Shown here in pieces: positions 34,542-46,391 of a stretch of DNA of 64,000 bases (positions are counted from its first letter, which is position 1; each line of letters starts with the position of its first letter). Origin of the DNA: Gaeumannomyces sp. JS-464. Taxonomy: Eukaryota; Ascomycota; Sordariomycetes; Magnaporthales; Magnaporthaceae. Location of the stretch: the NCBI GenBank assembly GCA_002197995.1, contig NGZR01000001.1:10807501-10871500 (forward strand), written 5' to 3'. Below the pieces are notes generated by a model that was not told where the DNA came from, made no database searches, and saw only the letters and a program-made list of their open reading frames with translations. A program made the translations under genes and the position numbers.

Positions 34542-36400
34542 ATTCGGCTTTTACCCGCTTTTGTAAAAGTAAAGCTGCATTTACCGCGTTAACCGCTTTT
34601 TTAATTGGGTTAGCGCTTTTACCGATTTTACCCACGGCGTTATTCGCACTTTTGCCCGCGATCCAATTCCCTATTTCCCTTTTTTTAACACTATTATTTG
34701 CGACCGACGCGGTATTTAATGCCCTCGCTTTCGCCCGTTGCTTTGCTTTTATTAACATTTTTTTAACCTGTGTAATCGCTTGCCCTGCTTTTATTTGTTA
34801 CGCATTAATAATAGGTTCCTTTTCCTTCGCGCGTGTAACCGTAATCGCTCGCGCGACCGTTTGCCCGCTTTCGTCGCTTTTAACTAATTTCCACTTTTTA
34901 GTTATTTATGTTTTACGATTTACTTTTACCCGCTTTTTTACCGTTATAGTAAATTTTTTATTTTTATTTTCCCCGCGAATCCCGTTTAATCCGTCGTTTA
35001 TTTCCGCATTTAAAGTTTCGATGTAAGCTTGTCGTTTTTCGCGTTAAAGGATAAATAACCCGTTATTTTTACCGTCGCTCCCTTTTTACGCGGCGTTAAA
35101 CGCTTTAACCGTTACTTTTACTGCATTTTGTAAAATTAGCTTTATTATTTGTAATTTAGTTTTAAACGTACCGCGTATTACGAATGCAATTTCGCTAACC
35201 GCAAATGCACCGCCGCCTTTTTTATCGTTACTTAGCTATATACCGATTAAAGTTCGCGTCGTTTAGCAAAAGTGCCGAAAAAGCTTTTAAGCTTTTTAAA
35301 ATTGCTTATATTGCTTAACGCAATATAAAACGCTTAAAAACCGCTCGTATAATAATGCCGCAAATTTCCCGCGGATAGCTTTTCGCCGTTATAAATGCGC
35401 TTATTAACTTTTTTTAATAGTGTTATAACTATTAGTTTATCGGGCTATTTCGCTTTTAACGCCGCGTATAAATAACGTATTACCGCTTTTAAACGCGCGG
35501 TTTACGCTGCTAAATTTAAAAGCGACCGGTTCGGTTTGCCGTTTATTATTTTATCGTTTAAACGGTTTCGCGTTAACGATAATATTGCGAATTTAATTTT
35601 GCGTTCCTTTTTTAAACGCTTATGCATAACGCGATTTAAGTTTAGCCCCGAGCTTTAGCTTTTTCCTTTTATACTCGCCCGGTTTTTAATTACGCTTTTA
35701 TTTATTGCTATTATATCCGTTATAAATCGTTTACAAAGCGCGTTTCGCGGCTCGCCTTTTTTTAAATCGGCTGTCGGTTCACCCGCTCGCTTTAATGCGA
35801 AGTTCGATTTTACTATCGATATTAGCACCCGTTTTCGCCCCAAGTTTTTTAGCTTTAGCCATACCGTTACGGCGTTTTCGCGCGTTAATAAAAACGCTAT
35901 TACACTTTTAATCGTTAACAATTCGAATTTTAGCGATTTGTATAACGCGAGTAACGAAAAGGGTAACGATAATAACGGTGCGAAAAACGAAAAGGGTAAC
36001 GATAATAACGGTGTGAAAAACGAAAAAGCGGATAAAAAAAATAAAAATAAAAAAAAAGTAAATGAAAAGGATTTTAAACTAATAATTTAACCGCGTTTTA
36101 AAATGCGAAATTAATTTCGAAATTTACGGTTTCCTTATTAACGGGAATTGTATTAATTAACACATATAATATTAGCGTTGCGAAATTTTCCTTTTTTTGC
36201 GCTTTTTTCGGCTTATTACATTTTCGTTTTACCGCTTGCATTTTAAGGTCGTTATCGTTCGTTATAACGTTTTCGTACTTTTCCTCGTAACGGTTTAACG
36301 TTTCGTTTTTTACGAAAAGCTTAAAAAAGGTTTAAATAAGCATTATATGCCCTTTTTATTAAATATAAACTTTTTTAATTTTATTTCGCTTTTCGTTTAT
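34542..36400. other. G6 region after integrase, unexplained, with 33-bp tandem repeat
   Basis: Open stretches exist on both strands (minus 35921-35655 and 34758-34519; plus 34652-35026). At about 35950-36025 a unit of about 33 bp (GAAAAGGGTAACGATAATAA then CGGTG) occurs twice plus a partial third. Read on the plus strand it gives a charged Asn/Lys/Asp repeat. No domain recognised; like the tail of G1, this is more 3' sequence than a Gypsy element needs. Confidence 0.4.
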
Positions 36401-36559
36401 AATGCGAGCTTTATCGATACGATTTATTAACTATTCCCGCTTTCCGTTAATTAATACGGCCGGTGGTTAAAAGTCGGTTATTATTTGCTTAAAAACGGGA
36501 TTTTCGCTCGCTCGGCGTATTTTATCCATATTAAAGCGGTAATGCGCTTTAGTAAATAA

Positions 36560-37815
36560 ACTTTCCATTTTTACCACGTTAAATCCTATTACTTTAGTTA
36601 CTATAATTTTAACGCGTAATTAATTAAGTTTTTTTTTTAAACGAAAAGAAAGGAAATTGCTTAAGTTTAATTACACTTTATTTTTTAACTTATATTGCTT
36701 CGCCGGCCGCTTTTTTAGCCCGCATACTTTTCGGTTTGCTAAACTGCCGTAAGTATAGCTGCTTAGCATATATTTGTAATTTAAACCAATTTTTTTACAT
36801 ACTTTTCGGCTTTCGTTACTAATGCGCTTTTTTTAAATTTAGGGGTGCTTTCCTTATGAGTTAAAATAAACGAGGGTTTATATTCGTGGTTAGTAAAAAA
36901 CGGGTATTTGCTAATAGTTGCGTTAAAGCGGAAATTAAACGCGAGCTAAATTGCGGGAAGTTATTAGTTTTAATTCGATTATTAGTAATTAATGTAAGCT
37001 TTTAACGCGGTTTGCACCTTTTGGTTTACGCGTTCCGTGCTGCCGTCCGTTTAAAAGTAGTAACTTATATTTAAAACCTATTTAATTTTTAAGCGCTAAT
37101 AAAAGTGATGTTAAAAGTTACTAGTTTAATTTATTCCTTTATCCGAAATAATTAAAGCGGGCTAGCCGTAAAAACGAACGAAATAAGTTATAAAACGGTT
37201 TGCGCACTTTTCGGCTCGTATAAACGGTATCGCTTTTAAAATAACCTTTTTCGATAACTTATCGGTAATTACTTATAAAGCGGTGTTTTCGCTTATTAAA
37301 AAAAGGTTTTTATAAAATCTATTTGCAAATATTTATAAAACCGGTCGGGGATAAGTAAAAGTTGCAAAAAGCTTTATTTTAAATCCTTTTAAATTTTATT
37401 ACGGTTATAAACGTTATAATTGCGAACGAAGCGTTTAATGTTGCGGTGCATTAAAAGCTAATAAAAGTTTTTCATTATAGCGTGCGTAGTGCCGTTTTAA
37501 CCCGGATGGTTTACAACGAAAGCGTTGTGTATTTTTGGATTAGTACGTTTTAAAGCTTATCCCGTAGGTCGTTTTTTATTCCCGCCGCCGCTGTTGCTGC
37601 TTCCGTAGTAAAAAGGGCTTTTAACACCCAAAGCTTATTTTTAAACCTTAGCCTGCTTTTATTATTAATGCGGCATTTTGCTTTTTGCAGTTTTAAATTT
37701 AAAGCTAGGTTTAAAAAGCGCTCGTTACGCTTTATAAAGCGGTATATAAATTTGTACATATTGTTTTGCTTAGCCGCGCTTTCGAATAGCTCGCGCAAAT
37801 CCGGGTTTTCCATTT
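36560..37815 (-). pseudogene. G6 pol fragment: H2C2-type finger, integrase, chromodomain-like end
   Basis: The minus-strand frame 37813-37550 ends at the start of the integrase finger region (former H-D-S-P-L-S-G-H-P-G-like block just downstream). Around 37.3-37.0 kb the integrase core is legible (V-I-T-D-K-L-S-K-K-V-I, then I-I-S-D-K-G-I-N, then Q/stop-T-D-G-S-T-E-R-V-N-Q), the pattern of Gypsy integrases that read VITDRLSKG. A chromodomain-like tail follows to about 36.4 kb. Stops lie at former Trp and Gln codons. Confidence 0.8.
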
Positions 37816-38817
37816 ATTAAACGTCGTTTGGGATTTGGTCGAGGTTTTTTTTTCTTTAAGCGCGAGGCCGCTGTTAAGAATTTAAATCGCGCGTACCCAA
37901 GTAAGGGAGTTTTCGGGCAACAGCTGTATTTGCACGGCCGTTTTGTTTTAAACGGTGCCGAACGTAAAGTGAAGTTTTTCGATGTATTCCGTAAGGTTGT
38001 ACTTCGCATTTTTGCTTCCCGTTTTAAAAAACTTCTCCATTTGCTTTTTACGCGATTAAAAAAGCGTTTGGTGGATTTCATACGAGATTTTTATATCGCT
38101 GCTTAACAGCTTTTGTTTTTTATCTATGTTAAATTTAAAAATTAGCTTTTTATGTAAAAATGGAATAAGGTTTGCGCTTTGTTTTAACTAGGCCATTTCG
38201 TTAGCTTTTTTTTGTAATTCTTATTTAAGTCGGGTCGCTCGTTTTCGTCCAGTTTTAAAATGTAAAATTCCCATTTAGTTAAGCGATGTTTGGCAGCCAT
38301 TGCGGCTTTAATTAAAGTTATAACTGTTTGCTTTATGCTTTAGGATAGCGTTATTTAAGGGATTTCGCTAAGTAGGTTAAACGCTATAATATTCGTTATA
38401 TCCCTCCTCGATTCGGGGGGGGGGGGGGGGGGGGGGGAGGGGGGGGTTAAAAACCTTAATTAGGCCTTTTTATTTCGCTCGGTTTCGAGCTTTTCGACGG
38501 CGGTTACTTTCGCTTCCAGCTAAGCGCTAACAGCGGCCTCGTCCTTTTTTTCCGCTTGTTTAAGCAAGGCTTAAAAGAAACGTCCTTTTTATAACGTGCT
38601 AAACTTTTTTTGTAATTTTTTTAAGCTTTTTTCCGGCGTAATGGGAGCCGCCCGTGGATTAGCGGGGGCTGCTTCGCTTAACGAGTCGCTTTTAAGCGAT
38701 CCGCTTTTTATAAAGCTATTGTTATTAAAAATTAAAAATGTTCGTGGCCGTTTTTCCTCGGTTAGCGGCGGCGATATCCGCGTTTACTTTTACGTATTCC
38801 TTTTTAGTAGTTTATAT
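37816..38817 (-). pseudogene. G6 gag-like remnant with a poly-G/poly-C tract
   Basis: Between the 5' LTR and the integrase region. Minus-strand reading gives an Ala/Glu/Lys-rich coiled-coil-like stretch (38.65-38.46 kb; E-K-S-L-K-K-L-Q-K-K-F, then L-E-A-K-V-T-A-V-E-K-L-E) and a basic stretch at 38081-37770. At 38415-38446 lies G23-A-G8 on the plus strand. No recognised domain; called gag-like from position. Confidence 0.45.
38415..38446. repeat. Homopolymer tract G23-A-G8
   Basis: An almost pure 32-base G run on the plus strand in the middle of AT-rich transposon DNA. On the sense strand of G6 it would be poly-C. Its length may be misestimated in any assembly. Confidence 0.95.
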
Positions 38818-39033
38818 TATAAATGTTTTACGACGTAATGCACGCTTATAAGGATTTTAGTAAATTAACAAACTACGAAGGCTAAAAAGTAAAAAAGGCT
38901 GCTTCGCAAATCCAAAAGCGGATCCGGCTATATATTAATAGCGTGGCTAATACGTTGGTATGGCGCGCTTCGGTAGGCTACCAGCCACGGGCCGAAGCCC
39001 GTGGCTGCACTAATAAAAACCGACCTTTTAACA
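38818..39033 (-). repeat. Right (5') LTR of G6
   Basis: Starts TATAAATGTTTTACGACG (TG changed to TA) and ends CCGACCTTTTAACA, followed by CCTTT. Richer in GC than the left copy (for example GGCTACCAGCCACGGGCC), so the two LTRs were hit unevenly by RIP. Confidence 0.87.
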
Positions 39034-40285
39034 CCTTTTATGCCATATGTTTTTTGCATTTTATAATCTTACACTTCTTTTAACCAAGCGTTTTTATAAT
39101 ACATAGCATAAAATACCGTTTACTGGGTTTAAAAATTGCGGCAAACCTGCTAACACGGGCTGGTTTTTACCGTAGCAATTAAAATGCTAATCGGGGTTTA
39201 GCTTTAAACTTATTCCTAAACTTTCAAAAGAAAAAATCGTATTTAAGCTTAAATTTTAAATGAAATTGCACTTTTTATACATGCAATTTGCTTAAAAAAG
39301 GCACAAATGTCCCGGATATTCCAAATCGACGTTAAAGTAATTTTTGGGGCTTAACGCGGCTTTTTTTTCGTTAACTTGCATTGTTAAACCGGTAGTTAAC
39401 GTATTTAACTTTTTATTAGTCGTTAAACCGCGATAACGAACAATTATCGTTTTTTTTAACTAGGGTTACGTAGCATAACGGTTTACCAAGGTGTTTTGGA
39501 ATTTTAACATTTTAAAAGCATTTTAAAACGTTAAATAGCGTAAAAACGCACTGCTTTTTCCACGTTTCCTAAGTGTTGTAAAGTAAAAGTACGAAAGGTT
39601 TAGCGGTAGTATTACCGTTAAAACCTTTTGCACGTTTCCAAAATTAAACGGTATTAACGCTTTTGTTTTTATCCATTTCGGCGTTAGTGTTTAAATTTTT
39701 AAACTTTCGAAAAAAATGGGTTTAACTTAAAAGCTTTTCTTTTCGAACCTTTTTTTCTTCCGAACTGCTCGTTAAAATCCCTTTTTTTTTAAACTTAGCA
39801 AAAAGCGTCGTTTTTTCCTTTTAAATTCGTAAGCTTAAAATTAACGCGTTACTCCCTTTCGCTATCATATTCGAACTTCGTAACTTTAAGCATACTAATG
39901 TTTTATAGCTTTCGAAAGTACTATCCGGTAACCTTTTTATCGAAGTAATATGTAATGCATAGTTCGTCGTAATAGCACGTTTAACTAAACATTAACCTAA
40001 AGCATAACTAGTTTTGCGCCGGGCTTTTTTACGCTCGTTAAAGGTTAGCTATTTAGCGGTTATCGTTTTGCTAAAAGCAATTTGCTTTAATATAGCCGGT
40101 TTAGCCGCATTTAAACCATTTTTATTTTTCGGGTTTTGCTTTTGCTTTTTTTGCTACTTTTATCACTAATACGCGGCTTTTGCATTAAAATTTATAAAGT
40201 TTATATGCGTTTTATTAACCGTAATCGGCTATTATTTGGCTTTTTTTTAGTTAGTTTTATTATTTATGCGATATTTTTAAAGCTA

Positions 40286-40729
40286 TAACGTGGTTTACAA
40301 GTAAGTAGGCCACACAAGTAAGTGGGCCACGTCGAAAATGCATACTAAACAGCGTTTTTTTTCAACTAAATAACTCGCTTAATTTACGTTTAAATTTTAC
40401 CAAATTTAAATAGGTTATATTTAACAACGTAAAAAATTTAATTTAATTTTCCTAGATTTTTATTATTACTTTTTTAGGGTTAGTTTTACAAAATTAAAAA
40501 AAATGCACCGTGTTTTCCACAGTGTTTAAAACTAACCTTAAAAAAGTAATAATAAAAATCCAGGAAAATTAAATTAAATTTTATACGTTGTTAAATATAA
40601 CCTATTTAAATTTGGTAAAATTTAAACGTAAATTAAGCGAGTTATTTAGTTGAAAAAAAACGCTGTTTAGTATGCATTTTCGACGTGGCCCACTTACTTG
40701 TATAGCCCACTTACTTGTGAACCACGTTA
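40286..40729. mobile_element. Foldback MITE-d (444 bp)
   Basis: Starts TAACGTGGTTTACAAGTAAG and ends TTGTGAACCACGTTA; the inner tandem unit is AAGTAAGTGGGCCAC, again present twice at each end. The arms (CATACTAAACAGCGTTTTTT and its complement) enclose a centre with ACCGTGTTTTCCACAGTG. Inserted in the gag part of G3. CpA is kept better here than in neighbours. Confidence 0.9.
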
Positions 40730-41706
40730 TTTTTTTTGCTATTATTTATATAGTTTATCGCTAATGCGAATTGCATTTCGAACGTAATTAGTAAAAAACT
40801 TTAAGCGATTTTACTTTACGAATTTATCTTTTACGTTTTCGCGCAATTCGTTATAAAAATGCAATATTAACGTAATATCGCTTTAGTTAAATTTAATGCT
40901 AATTTGTTAAAAATTTACAGTATATTTAACCGCGGCTTTTCGTTATTTAAAAGCTAGCAATTCTTGTCGGTAATTCGGGTTTCGTTAACTATTTCGAACA
41001 CTTTTTTAACCCTTTTTTCGAAAGTTTTAAAATTGGCGAAAATAATTTCGGTAATTTTTTAGCTTTTTTTGTACTTTTTAAAATAATCGTTTTAAATTAA
41101 TTAAAATTATTTTTTTATTTTGCCATTTAGCTTAATAGTAGCGTAAGCGACCTTTTCTTTTTTATTTACGAACGGTTATTTGTAAAATTTAAAATAGCTT
41201 TTACATTTGGTAAAAAACGTTTTAAAACTTGCCGTTTTTTTCTTTGATAAAGTTCCGGCGATGGAAATTTATACGTTCGAACCGCAATAAACGCATTACT
41301 TTAAAATAACGTTAACTTCGCGGTAAGTTATTTTGCTTTAGCTTGTTTTTTAGCGATTTTTCCCGTTATAAGCTTAAAAAAGTGTACCGTATCGGCAGTA
41401 TTATTAAAGTTATACTTAACGTTATTAAAGCTAAAAACCGTAATTTTTTTTAAGTTGTTTACCGCTGTTTGCTATAATGTATTATCCGGTTTTTTAGCGA
41501 AGCGTTACATAAAATTAGTTAAAATGTTATAATTAAAAGGTTTGCTTTTAAAGTAGGGTGTTTTAAAAGCGGTTTTAAATAATAGCGCTGGTTAAAACAC
41601 AGGGTAAACACGTAATTAAAAGGTAATTTTTAATTATTTGCTTTAAAAAATGTTTAAAAATTAACTTAAGTTAACTAATGCTAAAACCTTAATTAAAGTT
41701 ATTTAA

Positions 41707-43576
41707 TAACGTAGTTTACCACCGAACGACACACATTACCGAGCGATACACCCACACCCGACCTTTGGTTAATTAACGCGTATGCCAACCCAATAACGCC
41801 AGCAATCCATTTAAACTATTCGAAATTGTATATATCGAACGTTTTTACTTCCTTTTGGCAAATGCGCGCATTATGTCCGGTTTTACCGCAAGTGCCATAT
41901 CGCCGACGAATCGTCGTTGCTTTTCTTTTTTAACCTTTATAATCGCGCATTTTTTGTTATAACTATCCATTTAACTCCTCCTAATTTAAAACATTTCGTA
42001 TTTTTTCGATAATATGTAACCCTTTTTGCCGAACACGTGTTTTTTTGGGCTTCCGGCGTTTGCTTAGCGTTTCGTTCGCCTTTCGTAGCTTAAAGTTCTT
42101 TTTTTTAAAAGGTTAACCCGATGCATAATTGCTTTAGCCCTTTTCGTTAATTGGTTTACAACCGATAGCATAAACGACGAAAAGCTGCTTCGGTAATTAG
42201 AAATCCAAATTTTGATATATTCGAATTGCGAAATTGCGTTTTTAACTATTTAGGGCGTTTTAAAAGTCCAAAGTTCGGCGTCGTTTAAAAGCTCCTTTAA
42301 GGGAGTTGAAATTCGTAACCTTACATCCAGCTTTTCCAAAAACCGATCCGGATTAAAAAGCAAATACCGAAATCCTATCGGATTAAAGAAAAAAAATATT
42401 TTTTTCGGTTATAAAGTTAAAAAATGCCGCTTTAAACGCCGAAAGGAATTCGACTTTAATTACGTGGTTAACGTATAACTTTATTACGTTTTCGATTTGT
42501 TAACCGTACGCCTTTTTTAACGGGCTAAAGCATTTAACGTTAAGCGGTTAAAAAAAAAGTAAAACGAATGCGAAGGTATGCAAAGCGTAACGATATTATA
42601 TTCCTAGTAATAAAGCTTAAAATCCGTCGAATGGTAGCTTTTATACCCGTTTAGCATTAACAAACGATGGGACCCTTTTTTGCGGGTTGCAATGTGTTTA
42701 TCGAAATGCCGAATCCATTTTAGGCCGAGCTCGTTCGTAGTTTACCCGTTGGTATTTATTAAAATGACTTAATTGCGTGGAAAGCCGGTTTTTAAATACT
42801 AATTGGCCAAATAGTATTGCTTTTTAACGATAATAAAAAAAGGGATCGCTTAACCGTAACAATTAACCTTTTAAATAATTGTAACCCATTGCCGGTTGCT
42901 AAGCTGGACCAGTTTTGCTTTATTACGGCTTTTTAATATTATAACAATTATAACGGCGGCGATTATGCCTATAAAAAAGCCGGTTTCGTTAAAATTGTAA
43001 ATGTCGTTATTTAAAATGCCATATTTGGCTATAATGTTTCGCATAAAATCGAATTAAGCAAAAACGAGCTTAGGATTTTCGCATTTGGCCTTTTAATAAT
43101 CGTATTTTCGAATTTAGCGCGTACCGAGCTCCGGACGGCGTTTAACGAACCTCGCGACCTAATTGGTCCTAATAATGCCCGCGTTACGTTTGGCGAGCAA
43201 TCGGTTGGCCATATTTTTAATACTAAAAGGCCGGGAAAGGAATGCGCGAAAATCCAGCTCGAGTATGTACTTAATAAGCGCCTCCTTTTCGGATTTCGTT
43301 AATTTCCGAAAGTTAAGCATGCTATCGCGTCGAGCAGGCCTGCCGCGCTTTCGTTTAGCGAAAGTGGCGAACGCGATCGAGTAAATTTTAACGGCGGCCC
43401 GGATGCTTAGTTTTAAGTTTAATCGCAAAGCTTAAAAAGCGAGAATTAATCGGCTTTCGTAGCTGTGGTTTGGTATGCTTATCGGTGGAGGAATTGGAAG
43501 CAAAAGAAAATGTGTCGCGTTTTCGCGATTTATATATCGCTCGGTAGTGTGTGTCGTTCGGTGGTAAACTACGTTA
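41707..43576 (-). mobile_element. Fot1/pogo-type transposon P6 (1870 bp), inside the G3 LTR
   Basis: Ends TAACGTAGTTTACCACCGAA and TTCGGTGGTAAACTACGTTA form a good inverted repeat; the inner unit is CACCGAACGACACAC. It splits the right LTR of G3: LTR sequence runs to 41706 and resumes at 43577. Confidence 0.93.
41850..43420 (-). pseudogene. P6 transposase, broken
   Basis: The minus-strand frame 43428-43159 carries the DNA-binding part (FRKLTKSEKEALIKYILELD, then FSIKNMANRLLAKRNAG). The catalytic part follows around 43.0-42.5 kb and the zinc knuckle near 41870-41900. A stretch near 42360-42400 looks like a local insertion or rearrangement compared with P2. Many RIP-type stops. Confidence 0.8.
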
Positions 43577-45565
43577 TATAAAGGAACTTTTTTATTATAT
43601 ATTTTTTAATTTTTACTTTAATTTTTTAATTCGTTATAATTTTTTAAATTATTACAAATCGCTTGTTAAAAGTTAATTCGTCGTAATTTTTTAAATTATT
43701 ACAAATTTTTAAATATTACGTAACTTTTAACTTAATGCGGGTGGGAGTTCGTTTTTTTAATTTACTTTTTTTTAATATCCCGCCGTTTAACCTTTTACTT
43801 TTTTTTATTTAAGTTGTAATATAAAACTAGCTTTTTAAAAGCTTTTTTAAATGTTTTTTTTAGTTATAAAGTTAAAAAAATGCCGCTTTAAACGCCGAAA
43901 AAAACTCGGTTATAATTACGTGGTTAACGTATAACTTTATTAAATTTTTTATTTATTAACCGTACGCTTTTTTAGCGGCTCGAAATATTTAACGTTAAGC
44001 GGCTAAACAAAGTAAAACGAATGCGAAAGCATGTAAAACGTAATAATATTATATTTTTAGTAATAAAACTTAAAATCCGTCGAATAGTGGTTTTCGTATT
44101 CGTTTAGCATTAATAAATGATAAAACCTTTTTATACGCAATATAATATGTTTATTAAAATGTTAAATCCATTTTAAACCGAGCTCGTTCGTAATCCACTC
44201 GTTAAAATTTATTAAAATAATTTAATCGCGTAAAAAGTCGGTTTTTAAATACTAATTAATTAAATGGTATTACTTTTTAACAATATTAAAAAAAATCGCT
44301 TAACTGCAAAAATTAACCTTTTAAATAATTATAACATATTCCCGGTTATTAAATTAAATTAACTTTGTTTTATTACGGTTTTTAACGTTATAATAACTAT
44401 AACGGCGGTAATTATACTTATAAAAAACCCGGTTTCGTTAAAATTGTAAATGTTATTATTTAAAATGCTATATTTAGTTATAGTGTTTCGTATAAAGTCG
44501 AATTAAGCAAAAACGAGTTTGGGATTTTCGCATTTAGCTTTTTAGTAATCGTATTTTCGAATTTAACGCGTACCGAGCTTTAGGCGGCGTTTAAAAACTT
44601 CGTAACCCAATTAGTTTTAACGGTGCCCGCGCTTCGTTTAGTAAGTAATTAGTCGGTTATATTTTTAATACCAAAAAGCCGAAAAGGAAACGCGTAAAAG
44701 TTTAATTTAAATTGTATTTAACAAGCGTTTTTTTCGAATTTCGTTAATTTCCAAAAGTTGGGTTCGCGGTTGCGTTAAACAAGTTAGCCGCTTTTACGCC
44801 AGGCGAAAGTAAAATAGTTAACCGCGTAAATTTTAGCGGCATTTTAAACGTTTAATTTAAATTCGATTTAATAGTTTAAAAAGCTAAAATAATTTTGCTT
44901 TCGTCGCTTTTATTTACTATTATTTATTATAAAAATGTTGGTAAATAAAGTTTAATTAACGCGTAAACGCGTATTAATAATCCATTCGGTGGTTTAATTT
45001 ACTTAATGGTAAACCACGTTATAATATTTTATATAAAGTTAAATTACGTAAAAACAAGCTTGGGATTTTCGCATTTAACCTTTTAATAATCCTATTTTCA
45101 AATCCAACGCGTACCGAGGTTTGCGCGGCGTTTAACGAATTTATTAACTTAAAATTTGCCGACGACGCTCGCGTTACGTTTAGCAAGCAATCGGTTAGTT
45201 ACATTTTTAACATTAAAAAGCCGGGGAGGAAATGCGTAAAAATCCAGCTTAAATATGTATTTAATAAACGCTTCCTTTTCGGATTTCGTTAATTTCCGTA
45301 ATTTAAACATGTTATCGCGTAAAGCAAGTTAGCCGCGTTTTCGACGCGTTAAAATTAATTTCGCAACCGAGTAAATTTTTACGGCTTTTCAAATGTTTAG
45401 TTTTAAGTTAAATTGCAAAGTTTAAAAGGTTAGCATTATTTGGTTTTCGTTGTTTTCCATTAATATTATTGTAAATAAAGGAATTAATTGCGAAAAAAAA
45501 GTGTCGCGTGGTAGCGTATTATGGCCTACTCGTTAATATAGCCCATTTATTAATAAACCACGTTA

Positions 45566-46160
45566 TTTTAATTTGTTTTTACCAAATAGCTTGCAATATT
45601 TAAAACCATTATTAAATTGTTATCGTTTAAAATAACTTGTTTTTAAATAAAGTGTTACTTATTTTATTTATTTGCATAACACTTTATATTTGTTAATTTT
45701 TATACAATCGAAATGTAGCTTTTTTACAGTTTTTTAATTAACGAACTTTTTACGAAATCGTTAGTAATGCTTAGCCAAATGCTAAATATTACCCTTTTAA
45801 TTAAGTTTAACCTTTGTAGTTAATAATAAAAAGCATAGCAAATAATAAAAATATTAAAAAATAAACGGTAAAATGATGCGAAAAAATAAATTAAAGGAAA
45901 TGAAATTATAGCAAATTAAAATCCGTTAAACAAACGTGGAAAAAAAACTAATATGTAATATGAATAATGTATAAAAGGCAAAATAGGTTCGATAGTTTAA
46001 AAGGATAGTTCGAAAATGTAATGAAATTAACACCTTATAAACGAGCGAACTTTTAAAGCAAACCAAAATGGGCTTTATATAATTTCAATCTCGGACGGCG
46101 CTTTGCTAACTTTAAAGATCGATAGCTTAAGCTTTTGCCGGAAAAGGGTGCTATTGTAAG
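45566..46160. other. AT-rich boundary sequence, no gene seen
   Basis: Follows the right end of pogo P3 and leads to the GC island. A/T-rich with poly-A and poly-T runs. I recognise no terminal repeats, LTR or coding motif. Confidence 0.5.
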
Positions 46161-46391
46161 CATTACAATAGGGAGATAGTAGGGCGTACGTGTATTAACC
46201 ATTGCGGACTTTGGCTTGGCATCCAGGGCAAAATGCCGCCTGAATCGGCGACCAGCGGCAGCCAAATTCGGCGGTTAATTTCCGTGGAACTTACACTTTT
46301 AGTGTAAAAGCCCAATCCTTTGCAGCTGGTCCAGCTGCCATAGCCAGTTCTGTAAATCGGCTGTCGCGTGGCCGTGTCCGTCGGCCGTGCG

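Larger units (their letters stand above)
34327..39033 (-). mobile_element. LTR retrotransposon G6 of a second Gypsy lineage, 4.7 kb
   Basis: LTRs 34327-34541 and 38818-39033 (about 215 bp; TG/TA...AACA ends) with perfect target duplication CCTTT (34322-34326, 39034-39038) inside Gypsy G3. Minus-strand order: gag-like remnant (38.8-38.2 kb), a zinc-binding plus integrase region (37.8-36.6 kb), a chromodomain-like end, then 1.5 kb of unexplained sequence to the 3' LTR. I could not find RT or RNase H, so it seems internally deleted. RIPed. Confidence 0.85.
27406..43821 (-). mobile_element. Ty3/Gypsy retrotransposon G3, loaded with five further insertions
   Basis: Inserted in pogo P4 with target duplication CAAAG (27401-27405) / TAAAA (43822-43826, the RIPed version). 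LTRs begin TGTTTTAATTAAAAGG at the left and end TTGTAATA at the right. Same family as G2 in its interior: post-integrase block near 28.8-29.0 kb, RT motif R-I-C-V-D-Y at about 32880-32862, gag towards 39-41.5 kb. Removing P5, MITE-b, G6, MITE-d and P6 leaves about 7.08 kb, matching G2. All reading frames are broken. Confidence 0.9.
26316..45021 (-). mobile_element. Fot1/pogo-type transposon P4, split by MITE-c and Gypsy G3
   Basis: Inserted into pogo P3 at a TA: P3 reads ATGCTATATTTAAC before and TAATATTTTATATAAAG after, matching the continuous sequence in P2. Ends are TAACGTGGTTTATTACCG and GGTAAACCACGTTA. Pieces 26316-26944, 27363-27405 and 43827-45021 sum to 1867 bp, the size of an intact copy. 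The minus-strand transposase is heavily RIPed. Confidence 0.88.
15350..45565 (-). mobile_element. Fot1/pogo-type transposon P3, expanded to 30 kb by nested insertions
   Basis: Pieces of one pogo copy are found at 15897-16247, 25186-25732, 26010-26315 and 45022-45565 (total 1748 bp), in the same order as in intact copies. The right end is a clear terminal repeat (...AATAAACCACGTTA). The left ~110 bp before MITE-a are unrecognisable, so the start is estimated from length. The transposase was on the minus strand and is destroyed. The insertions inside it are MITE-a, Gypsy G2, a solo LTR and pogo P4 with its own load. Confidence 0.75.

Noticed and set aside
34652..35026. 124-codon plus-strand frame that looks like a membrane protein
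   Set aside because: Hydrophobicity is explained as antisense of a Lys/Ala-rich minus-strand stretch in the G6 element.
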